Positions 17,644 to 26,254 of a stretch of DNA of 64,000 nucleotides are shown in pieces. The notes beneath the pieces are model-generated. The model did no database searches, was not told where the DNA came from, and saw nothing but the letters and a program-made list of their open reading frames with translations. The stretch is from Paracidovorax wautersii. Its GTDB lineage: Bacteria; Pseudomonadota; Gammaproteobacteria; Burkholderiales; Burkholderiaceae_C. Position 1 is the first letter of the stretch. Every line of letters starts with the position of its first letter. Made by a program: the position numbers and the translations under genes. The stretch spans positions 1-64,000 of the forward strand of contig NZ_FONX01000019.1 of the NCBI RefSeq assembly GCF_900113035.1. The letters are read 5' to 3'.

Positions 17644-19881
17644 GTGCAGACTTCCTCGCAGAACCCCTCCCCTTCCTCCGCCGGCGGCCACACGCCCGCA
17701 TCGTCCTACCGCTGGCAGTTCTTCCGCGCCGGCGGCGTGGACCAGGTCATCATCCGCAGCGGCCAGGACATCGTCCATCTGCCCGAACTGGACCAGAAGC
17801 TCTGGGTGGCGCTGGCCTGCCCCACGCGCGGCATCGAATTCGACACGCGCACGCTCGACCTCATCGACACCGACCAGGACGGCCGCATCCGACCGCCCGA
17901 GCTGCTGGCCGCCTGCGCCTGGGCCTGCCGCCTGCTGGCGGACCCCGAAGAACTGGCCCGCCCCGGCGACAGCCTGCCGCTGCAGGCGCTGGCCACCGGC
18001 AGCGCGGAAGGCGAAGCGCTGCGGGCCCAGGCCCAGCGCATCCTGGCGATGGCCGAACGGCCCGATGCCGAGGCGATCACGCTGGCCGAGGTGCTGGCGC
18101 GCAGCGGCGTGCTGGGCGCGCAGCGCTTCAACGGCGACGGCGTGGTCAGCCCCGAGGCCGCGCAGGACGACACCCTCGCCGCACAGACGCTGCGCTGGAT
18201 CATGCAGACGCACGGCAGCGCGCCCGCCGTGGACGACCAGCCCGCCGGCGTGAACCGCAAGCTGGCCGAGGCCTTCTTCGCCGACGTGGCCAAGCTGCGC
18301 GCCTGGCACGACGCGGCACTGCAGGCCACCGCCGGCCTGCCGCTGGGCGAAGGCACGCTGGCCGCCACCCGCGCGGTGAACCAGGTCAGCGCCAAGGTGG
18401 AAGACTTCTTCGCGCGCAGCCGGCTCGCGGCCTACGACCTCAAGGCCGCCGCCGCGCTCAATCCCTCGCAGGAGGCCTACGCCGCGCTCGCCACGGGCCA
18501 GGACCTGGCCCTGTCGTCCGACGCCATCGCCGCGCTGCCCATCGCGCCCATCTCGGCCGTGGGGCCGCACGGCGTGCTGCCGCTCTCCGAGGGCGTGAAC
18601 CCCGCCTGGGCCAGCGCCCTGGCCACGCTGCGCGCCCAGGCCGTGGAGCCGCTGCTGGGCGCGGGCACCGACAGCCTGACCGAAGCGCAATGGCAGCAGG
18701 TGAAGGCGGCGGTGGCGCCCTGCCAGCAATGGCTGGCGGCCAAGCCCGCCACGCCGCTCGCGCCCATCGAGGGCGAGGCGCTCTTCGACGATGTGCTGCG
18801 CGGCGATGCCGAGCCGCGCGTGATGGACCTCATCACCCAGGACGAGGCCGAGAAGGCCCACAACGACGCCACGCTGGCGCTGGAGAAACTGCTGCGCTTC
18901 AAGCGCGACCTGATGGCGCTGCTGAACAACTTCGTGTCGTTCTCGGCCTTCTACCAGCGGCACGGCGCCATCTTCCAGGCCGGCACGCTCTACCTGGATG
19001 CGCGCAGCTGCGACCTGACCGTGCAGGTGCGCGACGCGGCAGCGCACGCCAAGCTCGCCGGCCTGGCCAAGAGCTATCTGGCCTATTGCGACTGCACGCG
19101 GCGCGGCGACAAGGGCGCCACCGAGAAGATGACCGTGGTGGCCGCCTTCACCGCGGGCGACGTGGACTTCCTCTTCACGGGCCGCAACGGCGTCTTCTAT
19201 GACCGCCAGGGCCGCGACTGGGACGCCACCATCACCAAGATCATCGAGAACCCGACCAGCATCGCGCAGGCCTTCTTCTCGCCCTACAAGAAGTTCCTGC
19301 GCATGATCGAGGAGCAGGTCGCCAAGCGCGCCGCCACCAGCGATGCGCGCGTGGAGAAGTCGCTCAGCGCCCAGGCCGGCGGCCTGGCGGCCACGCCGCT
19401 CACGGCATCCGCCGCCGCAGCGGCCGCCAAGCCGGCGGCGGCTGCGGCTGCGGCCGACACCAGCCTGCGCCGCACCGACGTGGGCACGGTGGCCGCCATC
19501 GGCGTGGCCCTGGGCAGCATCAGCGCGGTGCTGGTGGGCATCTTCGGCAAGTTCATCGAGCTGGGCCCGTGGATCCCGATGGCGCTGGCGGGCATCGTGC
19601 TCGCCATCTCGGGGCCCAGCATGCTCATCGCCTGGCTCAAGCTGCGCCAGCGCAGCCTGGGGCCGCTGCTGGACGCGAGCGGCTGGGCCATCAACGGCCG
19701 CATGCGCATCAACACGCGCCTGGGCGGCTCGCTCTCGCAGACGGCCCACGTGCCGCCCAATGCGCGCCGCATGCTGGACGACCCCTTCGCCGAAAAGCGC
19801 GGCGGCCTCTGGCTGGGCCTGGCGGCCGTGGCGGCACTGGGCGCGGCGGCATTCGCCGTGTGGCGCACGATCGGGTTCTGA
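17644..19881 (+). CDS. Large uncharacterised protein with EF-hand-like loop and C-terminal membrane segments
   Basis: 745 residues from a GTG at 17644; the frame is open to 17407 but the added part is Pro/Arg-rich and overlaps the divergent gene. Residues 60-75 hold a canonical EF-hand loop (DTDQDGRIRPPE) and a second degenerate loop is RFNGDGVVSPEA. The long middle part is cytosolic-looking and helical. Three hydrophobic stretches lie near the C-terminus: VGTVAAIGVALGSISAVLVG, WIPMALAGIVLAISGPSML and LWLGLAAVAALGAAAFAVW, separated from the rest by an Ala-rich linker. I do not recognise the family; a calcium- or metal-responsive inner-membrane protein is a guess. Confidence 0.8.
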   Translation: MQTSSQNPSPSSAGGHTPASSYRWQFFRAGGVDQVIIRSGQDIVHLPELDQKLWVALACPTRGIEFDTRTLDLIDTDQDGRIRPPELLAACAWACRLLADPEELARPGDSLPLQALATGSAEGEALRAQAQRILAMAERPDAEAITLAEVLARSGVLGAQRFNGDGVVSPEAAQDDTLAAQTLRWIMQTHGSAPAVDDQPAGVNRKLAEAFFADVAKLRAWHDAALQATAGLPLGEGTLAATRAVNQVSAKVEDFFARSRLAAYDLKAAAALNPSQEAYAALATGQDLALSSDAIAALPIAPISAVGPHGVLPLSEGVNPAWASALATLRAQAVEPLLGAGTDSLTEAQWQQVKAAVAPCQQWLAAKPATPLAPIEGEALFDDVLRGDAEPRVMDLITQDEAEKAHNDATLALEKLLRFKRDLMALLNNFVSFSAFYQRHGAIFQAGTLYLDARSCDLTVQVRDAAAHAKLAGLAKSYLAYCDCTRRGDKGATEKMTVVAAFTAGDVDFLFTGRNGVFYDRQGRDWDATITKIIENPTSIAQAFFSPYKKFLRMIEEQVAKRAATSDARVEKSLSAQAGGLAATPLTASAAAAAAKPAAAAAAADTSLRRTDVGTVAAIGVALGSISAVLVGIFGKFIELGPWIPMALAGIVLAISGPSMLIAWLKLRQRSLGPLLDASGWAINGRMRINTRLGGSLSQTAHVPPNARRMLDDPFAEKRGGLWLGLAAVAALGAAAFAVWRTIGF

Positions 19882-19902
19882 TCGCCCGCGCACTCCATTC
19901 CG

Positions 19903-19966
19903 CTATATTTTTAATAGCGAACTGCGCAGATCCATCAAGCGCTGCAGGCCGAAAACCTCTGAAACC
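19903..19966. repeat. Copy 3 (long form) of the AT-centred interspersed repeat
   Basis: CGCTATATTTTTAATAGCG is followed by AACTGCGCAGATCC, ATCAAGCGCTGCAGGCC and GAAAACCTC. The same palindromic AT core and a trailing GC-rich arm identify it with the copies at 6151 and 12034. It sits between two convergent genes and could act as a bidirectional terminator. Confidence 0.55.
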
Positions 19967-19981
19967 GCGGGCGCGGGGCGG

Positions 19982-21247
19982 CTACAGCCCCTCTTCGGCC
20001 TCCCGCGCCGCGCCCTGCAGCGCCTTCATGTCGGTGGCGCACAGGTCGGCCTGGGCGGCGCGCTCCAGCGCATAGGCCGACAGCCGCTCGCTAGGCTCGC
20101 GCAGCGCCGGGTGCAGGGCGCCCACCGAATGCAGGGCGCGCTGCAGCGCCACGCCCACCTCCACCGAGGCCGCCGCATAGCGCGCCAGCGGCTCGAACAC
20201 GTCTTCCACCATGCCGGCCTCGCGCAGCGCGGGCGCCGTGACGCGGTCGCAGGGGGCCGGCGCGGCATCGGCCTCGCGCTCGGCCGCCTGCTGGCGATGC
20301 GCCCAGTGGGCCAGCGTGCGCACGCCCGCGCCCATCACGTCCATCGCGGTGCCGGGGTCGTTGATGGAGGCCGACATGGCCCGCGCCGCCACCTCGCCCA
20401 TCACGACGAAGCCGTAGCGCGGGTCGTGGTCGAAGCTGCGCCCGTTGCCGATCAGCACCGCCTGCAGGATGGCCTCGCGCTCCTCGGCGTCGATGGGCCG
20501 GTCGCTGGTCACCAGCACGGTATTGGGCGCGACGAAGGCACCGGGCAGCACGTGCAGGTGCAGGTGGCCGTCCAGCGCCTCGGCGCGGGCCTGCAGCAGG
20601 TCCATGGCCACGTGCTGCACGAAGCCGGCGGCGTCGCTGCGCACGGCATGGGCGCCGCGCTCGCCGGGCCGCTGCCGGCGCCCGCCCAGGAAGGGCTTGG
20701 CCACGCGCTGGTCGATGGCCTTGCAGGTGGCTTCCTCCAGCCGGCGGATGGTCTCGCCCAGCCGGCCCAGCACCGAGAGGTAGTCGATCCAGCGCAGCAG
20801 CACCACCACCACGCCCAGCAGGATGAGCAGCGTGAAACCGAACAGCACCAGCCGGCCGCCATCGCCATAGACATGCACGTGCAGCCCCACCAGCGCGACC
20901 ACGCCGTAGAGGAAGGCGCCAATGAACACCGCCAGCGTGTTCTGCACGGTGGAGTCCTCGATCAGCAGTTGCGAGGCGCGCGGCGTGGCGCTGTTGGCCA
21001 CGGCCGAGAATGCGGCCACCATGGTGCTCGCCGAGAAGATGGACACCGTGAGCATGCTGGAGGCCAGGATGTTCAGCAGGCTGTCCAGCGCGTCGGAGCC
21101 CAGGTTGAGCGCCACGCCGTCGGGGATGTAGGGCCCGAGCCAGGTAGCCAGCATGACGGCCGCGAAGGCCAGCAGGGCGAAGAGCGAGCAGCGCAGCCAG
21201 GTCTTGCGCACCAGGCGCTGCAGGAGAAAGCGCAGTTTTTCGGACAT
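19982..21247 (-). CDS. DUF2254 inner-membrane protein
   Basis: 421 residues. Transmembrane stretches near residues 20-40, 55-75, 105-127 and 133-155 with the DUF2254 pattern SSMLTVSIFSASTMVAAFSA and VQNTLAVFIGAFLYGVVAL, then a large soluble C-terminal domain. Function of the family is unknown. ATG 21247 reads MSEKLRFLLQRLVRKTW; an in-frame ATG at 21265 would add six residues. It follows the TPP-controlled operon after 87 bases on the same strand and may be transcribed with it, but nothing links it functionally. Confidence 0.85.
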   Translation of the reverse strand: MSEKLRFLLQRLVRKTWLRCSLFALLAFAAVMLATWLGPYIPDGVALNLGSDALDSLLNILASSMLTVSIFSASTMVAAFSAVANSATPRASQLLIEDSTVQNTLAVFIGAFLYGVVALVGLHVHVYGDGGRLVLFGFTLLILLGVVVVLLRWIDYLSVLGRLGETIRRLEEATCKAIDQRVAKPFLGGRRQRPGERGAHAVRSDAAGFVQHVAMDLLQARAEALDGHLHLHVLPGAFVAPNTVLVTSDRPIDAEEREAILQAVLIGNGRSFDHDPRYGFVVMGEVAARAMSASINDPGTAMDVMGAGVRTLAHWAHRQQAAEREADAAPAPCDRVTAPALREAGMVEDVFEPLARYAAASVEVGVALQRALHSVGALHPALREPSERLSAYALERAAQADLCATDMKALQGAAREAEEGL

Positions 21248-21334
21248 GCCCCCGAATATCCGCAAACGGCGGCCCGCACGGAATGCCGGCCACGGCCGCG
21301 CGCTGTAGGCCGATGCCGCCTCTTCAGCGCCGGG

Positions 21335-22102
21335 TCATTTCATGACCAGCCCGCCATCGACGAACAGCACCTGCCCGGTCATGAAGCCGCTCCACTCCGA
21401 CGCCAGGAACAGCACCGGCCCCGCCACGTCTTCGGGCCGGGCGATGCGCCTGAGCGGCGTGGCGGCGGTGATCGCCTCGCGCAGCGCCTCGGGCGTGGCC
21501 TGGCTGGCCTGCGTGGGATAGACCAGGCCCGGCGCCACGCAGTTGACGCGGATGCCCAGCGGCCCCTGCTCGGCCGCCAGGTTGCGGCTGAAGGCCACCA
21601 GCGCGGCCTTGGCGGTGGTGTAGTCGTGGTAGGGCACCACCGGGTTTTCGACCAGGTTGGTGGCGATGTTCACGATGCTGCCCCGCGCGCGCTGGCGCAG
21701 GTGCGGCAGCACCGCCTGGCAGACGTTGAAGGCCGCGCCCACGGCGCCGTCGAACTGGGCCCGGTAGTCGCTCCACGGCACGTCGCCGAACAGCTTGCGG
21801 TGGCGGGGATCGAAGGCATAAGGCCGGAAGGCGTTGTTGACCACCACGTCGATGCGGCCGGCCTCCAGCACCACCCCATCCACCATGGCGCGCACCGCCT
21901 CGGCATCGCCCACGTCGGCCTGCACGGCCCAGGCATCGCCGCCGGCGGCGCGGCAGGCCGCCACCGTCTCGTCCGCCGCCGCGTGGTTGGCGAGGTAGTT
22001 GACCGCCACGGTGGCGCCTTCCTGCGCGAAGGCGCGGGCGATGGCCGCGCCGATGCCGCGGCTCGCACCCGTCACCAGAACGACCTGGCCCTTGAACTTC
22101 AT
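21335..22102 (-). CDS. Short-chain dehydrogenase/reductase, last gene of the TPP-riboswitch operon
   Basis: 255 residues with classical SDR features: TGASRGIG (11-18) for NAD(P), NNAF in the NNAG position, and Tyr161-x3-Lys165 (YTTAK). The position of the catalytic Ser is Thr148 (IATNL), which is seen in some 3-oxoacyl-ACP-reductase-like SDRs. It is the sixth gene downstream of a TPP riboswitch, after LuxE-like, LuxC-like and ABC-importer genes. In that setting it could reduce the aldehyde made by the LuxC-like protein to an alcohol; this is inference. Confidence 0.87.
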   Translation of the reverse strand: MKFKGQVVLVTGASRGIGAAIARAFAQEGATVAVNYLANHAAADETVAACRAAGGDAWAVQADVGDAEAVRAMVDGVVLEAGRIDVVVNNAFRPYAFDPRHRKLFGDVPWSDYRAQFDGAVGAAFNVCQAVLPHLRQRARGSIVNIATNLVENPVVPYHDYTTAKAALVAFSRNLAAEQGPLGIRVNCVAPGLVYPTQASQATPEALREAITAATPLRRIARPEDVAGPVLFLASEWSGFMTGQVLFVDGGLVMK

Positions 22103-22142
22103 GGCGTGCTCCTCGCTCCTGATTCCTGGTGGTCCGGCGGCG

Positions 22143-23150
22143 TCATGCGACGGGCAGCAGGCTGGCATCCACCACGTCGGCCACGCGGATGCCGTGCTGC
22201 ACCAGGCCCAGGGCGCGGTAGGCATCGGCCGCCTTCTGCAGCGATGCGAGATTGAACGCACCCAGCGGCTGGCCCGGCACCGAGGGCTGGGCCGAGGCGT
22301 TGCGCAGCCGGATCACCTCCAGGTTCGCGTCTTGCTGCGTGCCGTCGATGGCGACCTTCACGGCCAGCGCGGCGGCGTCTTCGGGGTGCGCCATCATCCA
22401 GGCGGCGCTGTCGCGGTAGCCCTGCAGGAAGGCGCGCAGCAGCGCCTTCTTCTGCGCCAGCACCTCGTTGCGCACCACGAAGAGATCGCTGGAAACGTTG
22501 AGGTAGTCGCGCACCTGCATCACGTTGACCGCGCCCAGGCCCTTGCGGCGGCCCACGGCCAGGCCCGTGTCGGTGGCGGCCGTGGCATCGACCTGGCCCT
22601 GCAGCAGCGGCGCGAAGTTGAGCAGGCCGGTGACCACGATGGTCACGTCCGATTCCTTCAGCCCCGCCTGGTGCAGCAGCACCAGCAGGTTCTGCCGCGT
22701 GCCGCTGGAGAGGCTGTAGACGCCGATGCGCTTGCCCTTCAGGTCGGCCGGCGTGCGGATGCCCGAGGACTGCAGCGACACCACGTTGAACACGTTCTGC
22801 GGGTAGATGTCGTAGATGGCGGTGAGCTTCTCGCCCTTGTCCAGCGCCATGAAGAACGAGCCCGGGTCGGTGAAGGCCACATCGCCCTGCCCGCTCAGCG
22901 TGTTGCGCAGCGCATCGCCGCCGCCTGCGCCGGGCAGGTAGGCCAGCTCCACGCCGCGCGCCTTGAAGAAGCCCTTCTCGGGCTCGGCCAGCAGGTTGGT
23001 GATCTCGCTGATGGGCTTGCTCCAGCCCGCCACGGTGATCTTGCCCAGCGGGGCGGCGGCCGGCGTTGCGGCGCCGGCCCAGCGCGTGGCCGCGATGCCT
23101 GCGGAAACCGCCAGCAGCGTGCGGCGCGAGAGGAATTCAGATCGTTGCAT
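22143..23150 (-). CDS. NMT1/THI5-like ABC transporter substrate-binding protein
   Basis: 335 residues. The N-terminus has a twin-arginine-type signal (LSRRTLLAVSAGIAA), then the NMT1/SsuA fold: KITVAGWSKPISEITNLLAE, EKGFFKARGVELAYLPGAGG, GKRIGVYSLSSGTRQNLL and NVSSDLFVVRNEVL. NMT1-type receptors bind thiamine pyrimidines (ThiY), sulfonates or nitrate. Control by a TPP riboswitch favours a thiamine precursor, thiamine breakdown product or similar. Gaps to neighbours are 29 and 40 bases, so it is part of one operon with the permease and ATPase. Confidence 0.88.
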   Translation of the reverse strand: MQRSEFLSRRTLLAVSAGIAATRWAGAATPAAAPLGKITVAGWSKPISEITNLLAEPEKGFFKARGVELAYLPGAGGGDALRNTLSGQGDVAFTDPGSFFMALDKGEKLTAIYDIYPQNVFNVVSLQSSGIRTPADLKGKRIGVYSLSSGTRQNLLVLLHQAGLKESDVTIVVTGLLNFAPLLQGQVDATAATDTGLAVGRRKGLGAVNVMQVRDYLNVSSDLFVVRNEVLAQKKALLRAFLQGYRDSAAWMMAHPEDAAALAVKVAIDGTQQDANLEVIRLRNASAQPSVPGQPLGAFNLASLQKAADAYRALGLVQHGIRVADVVDASLLPVA

Positions 23151-23179
23151 GTCGTCGAAAGAGGAAGGGAAAAGAAAGT

Positions 23180-23965
23180 TCAGGCACGGTCGGCATAGGG
23201 CCGCAGCAGCCGGCGCTCCAACAGCAGCGTGGCCTGGTAGAGCAGCAGCCCGATGGCCGCGATGAGCACCAGCGCCGCGAACATCAGGGAGGTGTCCATC
23301 ATCCCCTGCGCGGCGATCACCACCGCGCCCAGGCCCTGGCTCGCGCCGATGAATTCGCCCACCACCGCGCCCACCAGCGCCAGCACCACGGCCATGCGCA
23401 GGCCCGCGAGGATGGCCGGCAGCGCCTGCGGCAGCTTGAGGCGCACGAGCGTCTGCCCGCGCGTGGCGCCCAGCATGCGAAAGAGCTGCAGGCGCTGCGC
23501 ATCGGCCTGCCGCAGCCCGGTGAAGGTGTTCTCCATCAGCGGAAAGAAGCAGATCAGCCCGGTGATGAGCGCGGTGGATGGAATGCCGAAGCCGAACCAC
23601 AGCACGAAGAGCGGCGCCAGCGCCAGCTTGGGCACGACCTGGCTGACCACCACATAGGGCCGCAGCACGCGCTCCAGCAGCGGCGATTCGGCAAGCGCGA
23701 TGCCGATCGCCAGGCCCGCGAGGCCACCGCCCGCCAGCCCCAGCAGCAGCGCCGACAGCGTGGCCCGCACATGCGGCAGGAAGTAGCCCGTGCGCAGCCC
23801 CTGCCACAGCGACGCGGCGATGGCCGAGGGCGCGGGCAGCACCAGTGCGGAAAGGCCCGAATGCCGCGCCACCCATTCCCACGCGCCCAGCAGCGCCAGC
23901 AGCAGCGCAGCGCCGAGGGCGCGGTAGGGCCAGGCGGAACGGGAAGGCAGGCCGGGCCGGCTCAT
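23180..23965 (-). CDS. ABC transporter permease (SsuC/ThiX type)
   Basis: 261 residues with about six transmembrane helices. The conserved cytoplasmic EAA loop is recognisable as FRMLGATRGQTLVRLKLPQA followed by LPAILAGLRMAV, as in BPD_transp_1 permeases. The start codon overlaps the stop of the ATPase gene by four bases (ATGA), showing tight coupling. Pairs with the NMT1-type receptor and the ATPase in the same operon as an importer. Confidence 0.9.
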   Translation of the reverse strand: MSRPGLPSRSAWPYRALGAALLLALLGAWEWVARHSGLSALVLPAPSAIAASLWQGLRTGYFLPHVRATLSALLLGLAGGGLAGLAIGIALAESPLLERVLRPYVVVSQVVPKLALAPLFVLWFGFGIPSTALITGLICFFPLMENTFTGLRQADAQRLQLFRMLGATRGQTLVRLKLPQALPAILAGLRMAVVLALVGAVVGEFIGASQGLGAVVIAAQGMMDTSLMFAALVLIAAIGLLLYQATLLLERRLLRPYADRA

Positions 23966-24744
23966 GCGCCCACCCCGTCCAGGCTGGCGCGCACGCGGGC
24001 GCACAGGCGGTTGAACGGGGCATCGTGGCGCATGGCCTGGGTGCGCGGCGCGGGCAGGTCGATGCGGATGTCGCCCGCCACGCGGCCCGCCTGCAGCACG
24101 GCGATGCGGTCGCCCAGATAGACGGCCTCGGTGATGTCGTGCGTCACGAACAGCACGGTGGTGCCGCGCTGCCGGCAGGTGCGCAGCAGGTCGTCCTGCA
24201 GCTCGGCGCGGGTGATGGCGTCCAGCGCGGCGAAGGGCTCGTCGAGCAGCAGCAGCGCCGGCTCCAGCACCAGCGCGCGCGCCAGCGCCACGCGGCTTTG
24301 CTGGCCGCCCGAGAGCTGGCGCGGGTGGCGCTGCGCATGGCCGCCCAGCCCCAGCTGTTCCAGCAGCGCCTGCGCGCGCGCCACGTCGGCAGGCTGCGGC
24401 CGGTGCTGCAGCGACACGGGCAGCAGCACGTTGTCGAGCGCGCTGCGCCATTCGAGCAGCGTGGGCGCCTGGAACATGAAGCCCAGCTGCGGCCCGGGCG
24501 CCACCACCTCGCGGCCCTGCATGCGCACATGGCCCGTCTGCGGGCGCAGCAGGCCGGCGGCCAGCTGCAGCAGCGTGGTCTTGCCGCAGCCGCTGCGGCC
24601 CACGAGGCAGTGCACCTCGCCCGCGGCGATGCGCCAGCTCACGCCGTCCACCACCGGGGCGCGGCCGGGGTAGGCGAACACGGCCTGATCGATGTCGAGA
24701 AAGGCATCGCCCGCAAGCCGAGCTGCTCCAGCCATGGCATCCAT
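23962..24744 (-). CDS. ABC transporter ATP-binding protein (SsuB/ThiZ type)
   Basis: 260 residues. Walker A GRSGCGKTT, Q-loop around FMFQAPTLLEWRSALDNV, signature LSGGQQSRVALARAL, Walker B LLLLDEPFAALD and the H-loop FVTHDITEA are all intact. I chose ATG 24744, which follows GAGAGGG; an alternative ATG at 24768 overlaps the upstream gene. It powers the permease at 23180-23965. Position between the LuxC-like gene (13-base gap) and the permease (4-base overlap) ties import to the reductase genes. Confidence 0.9.
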   Translation of the reverse strand: MDAMAGAARLAGDAFLDIDQAVFAYPGRAPVVDGVSWRIAAGEVHCLVGRSGCGKTTLLQLAAGLLRPQTGHVRMQGREVVAPGPQLGFMFQAPTLLEWRSALDNVLLPVSLQHRPQPADVARAQALLEQLGLGGHAQRHPRQLSGGQQSRVALARALVLEPALLLLDEPFAALDAITRAELQDDLLRTCRQRGTTVLFVTHDITEAVYLGDRIAVLQAGRVAGDIRIDLPAPRTQAMRHDAPFNRLCARVRASLDGVGA

Positions 24745-24757
24745 CGCCGTTTCCCTC

Positions 24758-26254
24758 TCAGTCGGCATAGGGCGCGAAGGCCTCGGCGGCGCTTTCGGCG
24801 GAGGGCTCGATCTCCACCATGCGCACCAGGTCCAGCAGGTTGAAGCGGCCATCGTGGTGCCAGCCGGCTTCGGGCGTGCTCATCGCGCCGATGGCGCTGA
24901 TGCGCGTCACGCCCGCCGCGCCCAGCAGCGCGGCGAGGCGCTGCAGTTCCTCAGGCGTGGCGGCGACGCCGGCGGTCTGCAGGAACGCGCCGTGGCCGGC
25001 GATGGCGCGCCGCACGTCGTCCAGCGCATCAACGGCCACCACCTGCACGCTGCGCTGCAGCGCGGTGGGCGCGAGCGGCTTCGGGGCGTCGCCATAGGCC
25101 ACGCTCCAGGCGTCTTCGGGCGTGCCGATGAGCTCGTCCGCCGCCGCGCCGCCGGGCGCCGAAAGGCCGCGCCATTCCAGCGCCTGCCGCCAGCCGGCCA
25201 CGGCGGCGGATTCCTCCACGTCCAGCGGCCGGCGCGGAAAGCGCCGTGCCAGCTGCGCCAGCTCGCCCGCCAGATAGCCCGCGAAGGCGCGCGGCGACAC
25301 GGCGCCGCCGCGCTGCACGTAGAAGACATGCGGCGAATAGCAGCCCTGCTGGTCGTAGCGCATCACGTCCCACGCGGCGCGGCGGGCGACGGCCGGGGCG
25401 TCGAGCGCATCCAGCGCAGCGGCAGTGACCACGCCGAAGCCCAGCTTGTGCCCGTGCGGCAGAAAGCGCGTGGTGACGGGCAGGCGGCGCCGGATGGCGT
25501 CCAGCGATTCGTTGCCGCCATAGGCCAGCACCGTGTCGGCCTGGGCATAGAGTGCCGCCGCGTCGTCGCCGCCCGCGCCCTTCCACCACACCACGGCGAA
25601 GCAATCGGCCAGCGGCGGATGCACCTCGGCCAGCAGCTGCGCGAACCAGCCTGCGAAGAGCGGCTCGGCGCTGGGCAGCTTGCCGATGCTGCCGGCCTTG
25701 ACCAGCAGGCCGCACACGAAGCTCCAGAGCGCGAGCGCCGGCACGTTGCCGGCCCAGCTGTGCACCAGCAGCCCCGGCCCGAAGGCGCGCACCGCGCCGC
25801 CCTTGGGCGCGGGCTGGAAGCCGTCGAGCACCAGGGGGTTGGAAAAATCCTCGGCCACGAAGCGGCGCAGCTGCGGCGCGCGGAAATTCTTGAAGAAGCC
25901 CGTCAGCCCCAGGCGCACCATCTCGGCGTCGTAGCCGCTCACCAGGGGCAGCAGCGCCTCGGCCTGCCGGCGCAGCGGATCGCGGCGGTCCAGCAGGCGC
26001 GCGATGGCCTGGTCGATGACGGCGATGATCTGCTCGACCGCCATGGGCTGCAGATGGCGGGCGGCGGCCTCGCGCACGCGCAGGGCCAGGGCCTCCATCT
26101 GCGCGGGGGTGAGCACGGGTACTTCCACCTCCAGCCGGGCGCCGCCCTGCGCGAAGGGCAGCACCTGCCAGGCGATGTCTGCGGGATCGATACCGGGCAG
26201 ATAGCCCGCACGCACCCGCGGCACGGCAGCGGCGGCCGCCGCCCTGGGCGTCAT
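24758..26254 (-). CDS. LuxC-like acyl (acyl-CoA) reductase
   Basis: 498 residues, length as in LuxC. An aldehyde-dehydrogenase-like NADPH-binding region includes HSWAGNVPAL (around 165-174), and Cys305 lies in RYDQQGCYSPHVFYV, the position of the LuxC nucleophile that carries the acyl thioester. LuxC reduces an activated acid to an aldehyde. It overlaps the LuxE-like gene by four bases (ATGA), the same pairing as in bioluminescence operons, but no luciferase genes are here and the operon begins with a TPP riboswitch. The substrate is therefore probably not a fatty acid. Only the frame from 26254 is used; the upstream extension is a shadow. Confidence 0.85.
   Translation of the reverse strand: MTPRAAAAAAVPRVRAGYLPGIDPADIAWQVLPFAQGGARLEVEVPVLTPAQMEALALRVREAAARHLQPMAVEQIIAVIDQAIARLLDRRDPLRRQAEALLPLVSGYDAEMVRLGLTGFFKNFRAPQLRRFVAEDFSNPLVLDGFQPAPKGGAVRAFGPGLLVHSWAGNVPALALWSFVCGLLVKAGSIGKLPSAEPLFAGWFAQLLAEVHPPLADCFAVVWWKGAGGDDAAALYAQADTVLAYGGNESLDAIRRRLPVTTRFLPHGHKLGFGVVTAAALDALDAPAVARRAAWDVMRYDQQGCYSPHVFYVQRGGAVSPRAFAGYLAGELAQLARRFPRRPLDVEESAAVAGWRQALEWRGLSAPGGAAADELIGTPEDAWSVAYGDAPKPLAPTALQRSVQVVAVDALDDVRRAIAGHGAFLQTAGVAATPEELQRLAALLGAAGVTRISAIGAMSTPEAGWHHDGRFNLLDLVRMVEIEPSAESAAEAFAPYAD

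Noticed and set aside
19343-22255. 970-residue plus-strand frame
   Set aside because: Runs antisense to the DUF2254 and SDR genes and out of frame with the EF-hand-like protein; a GC-codon artefact.
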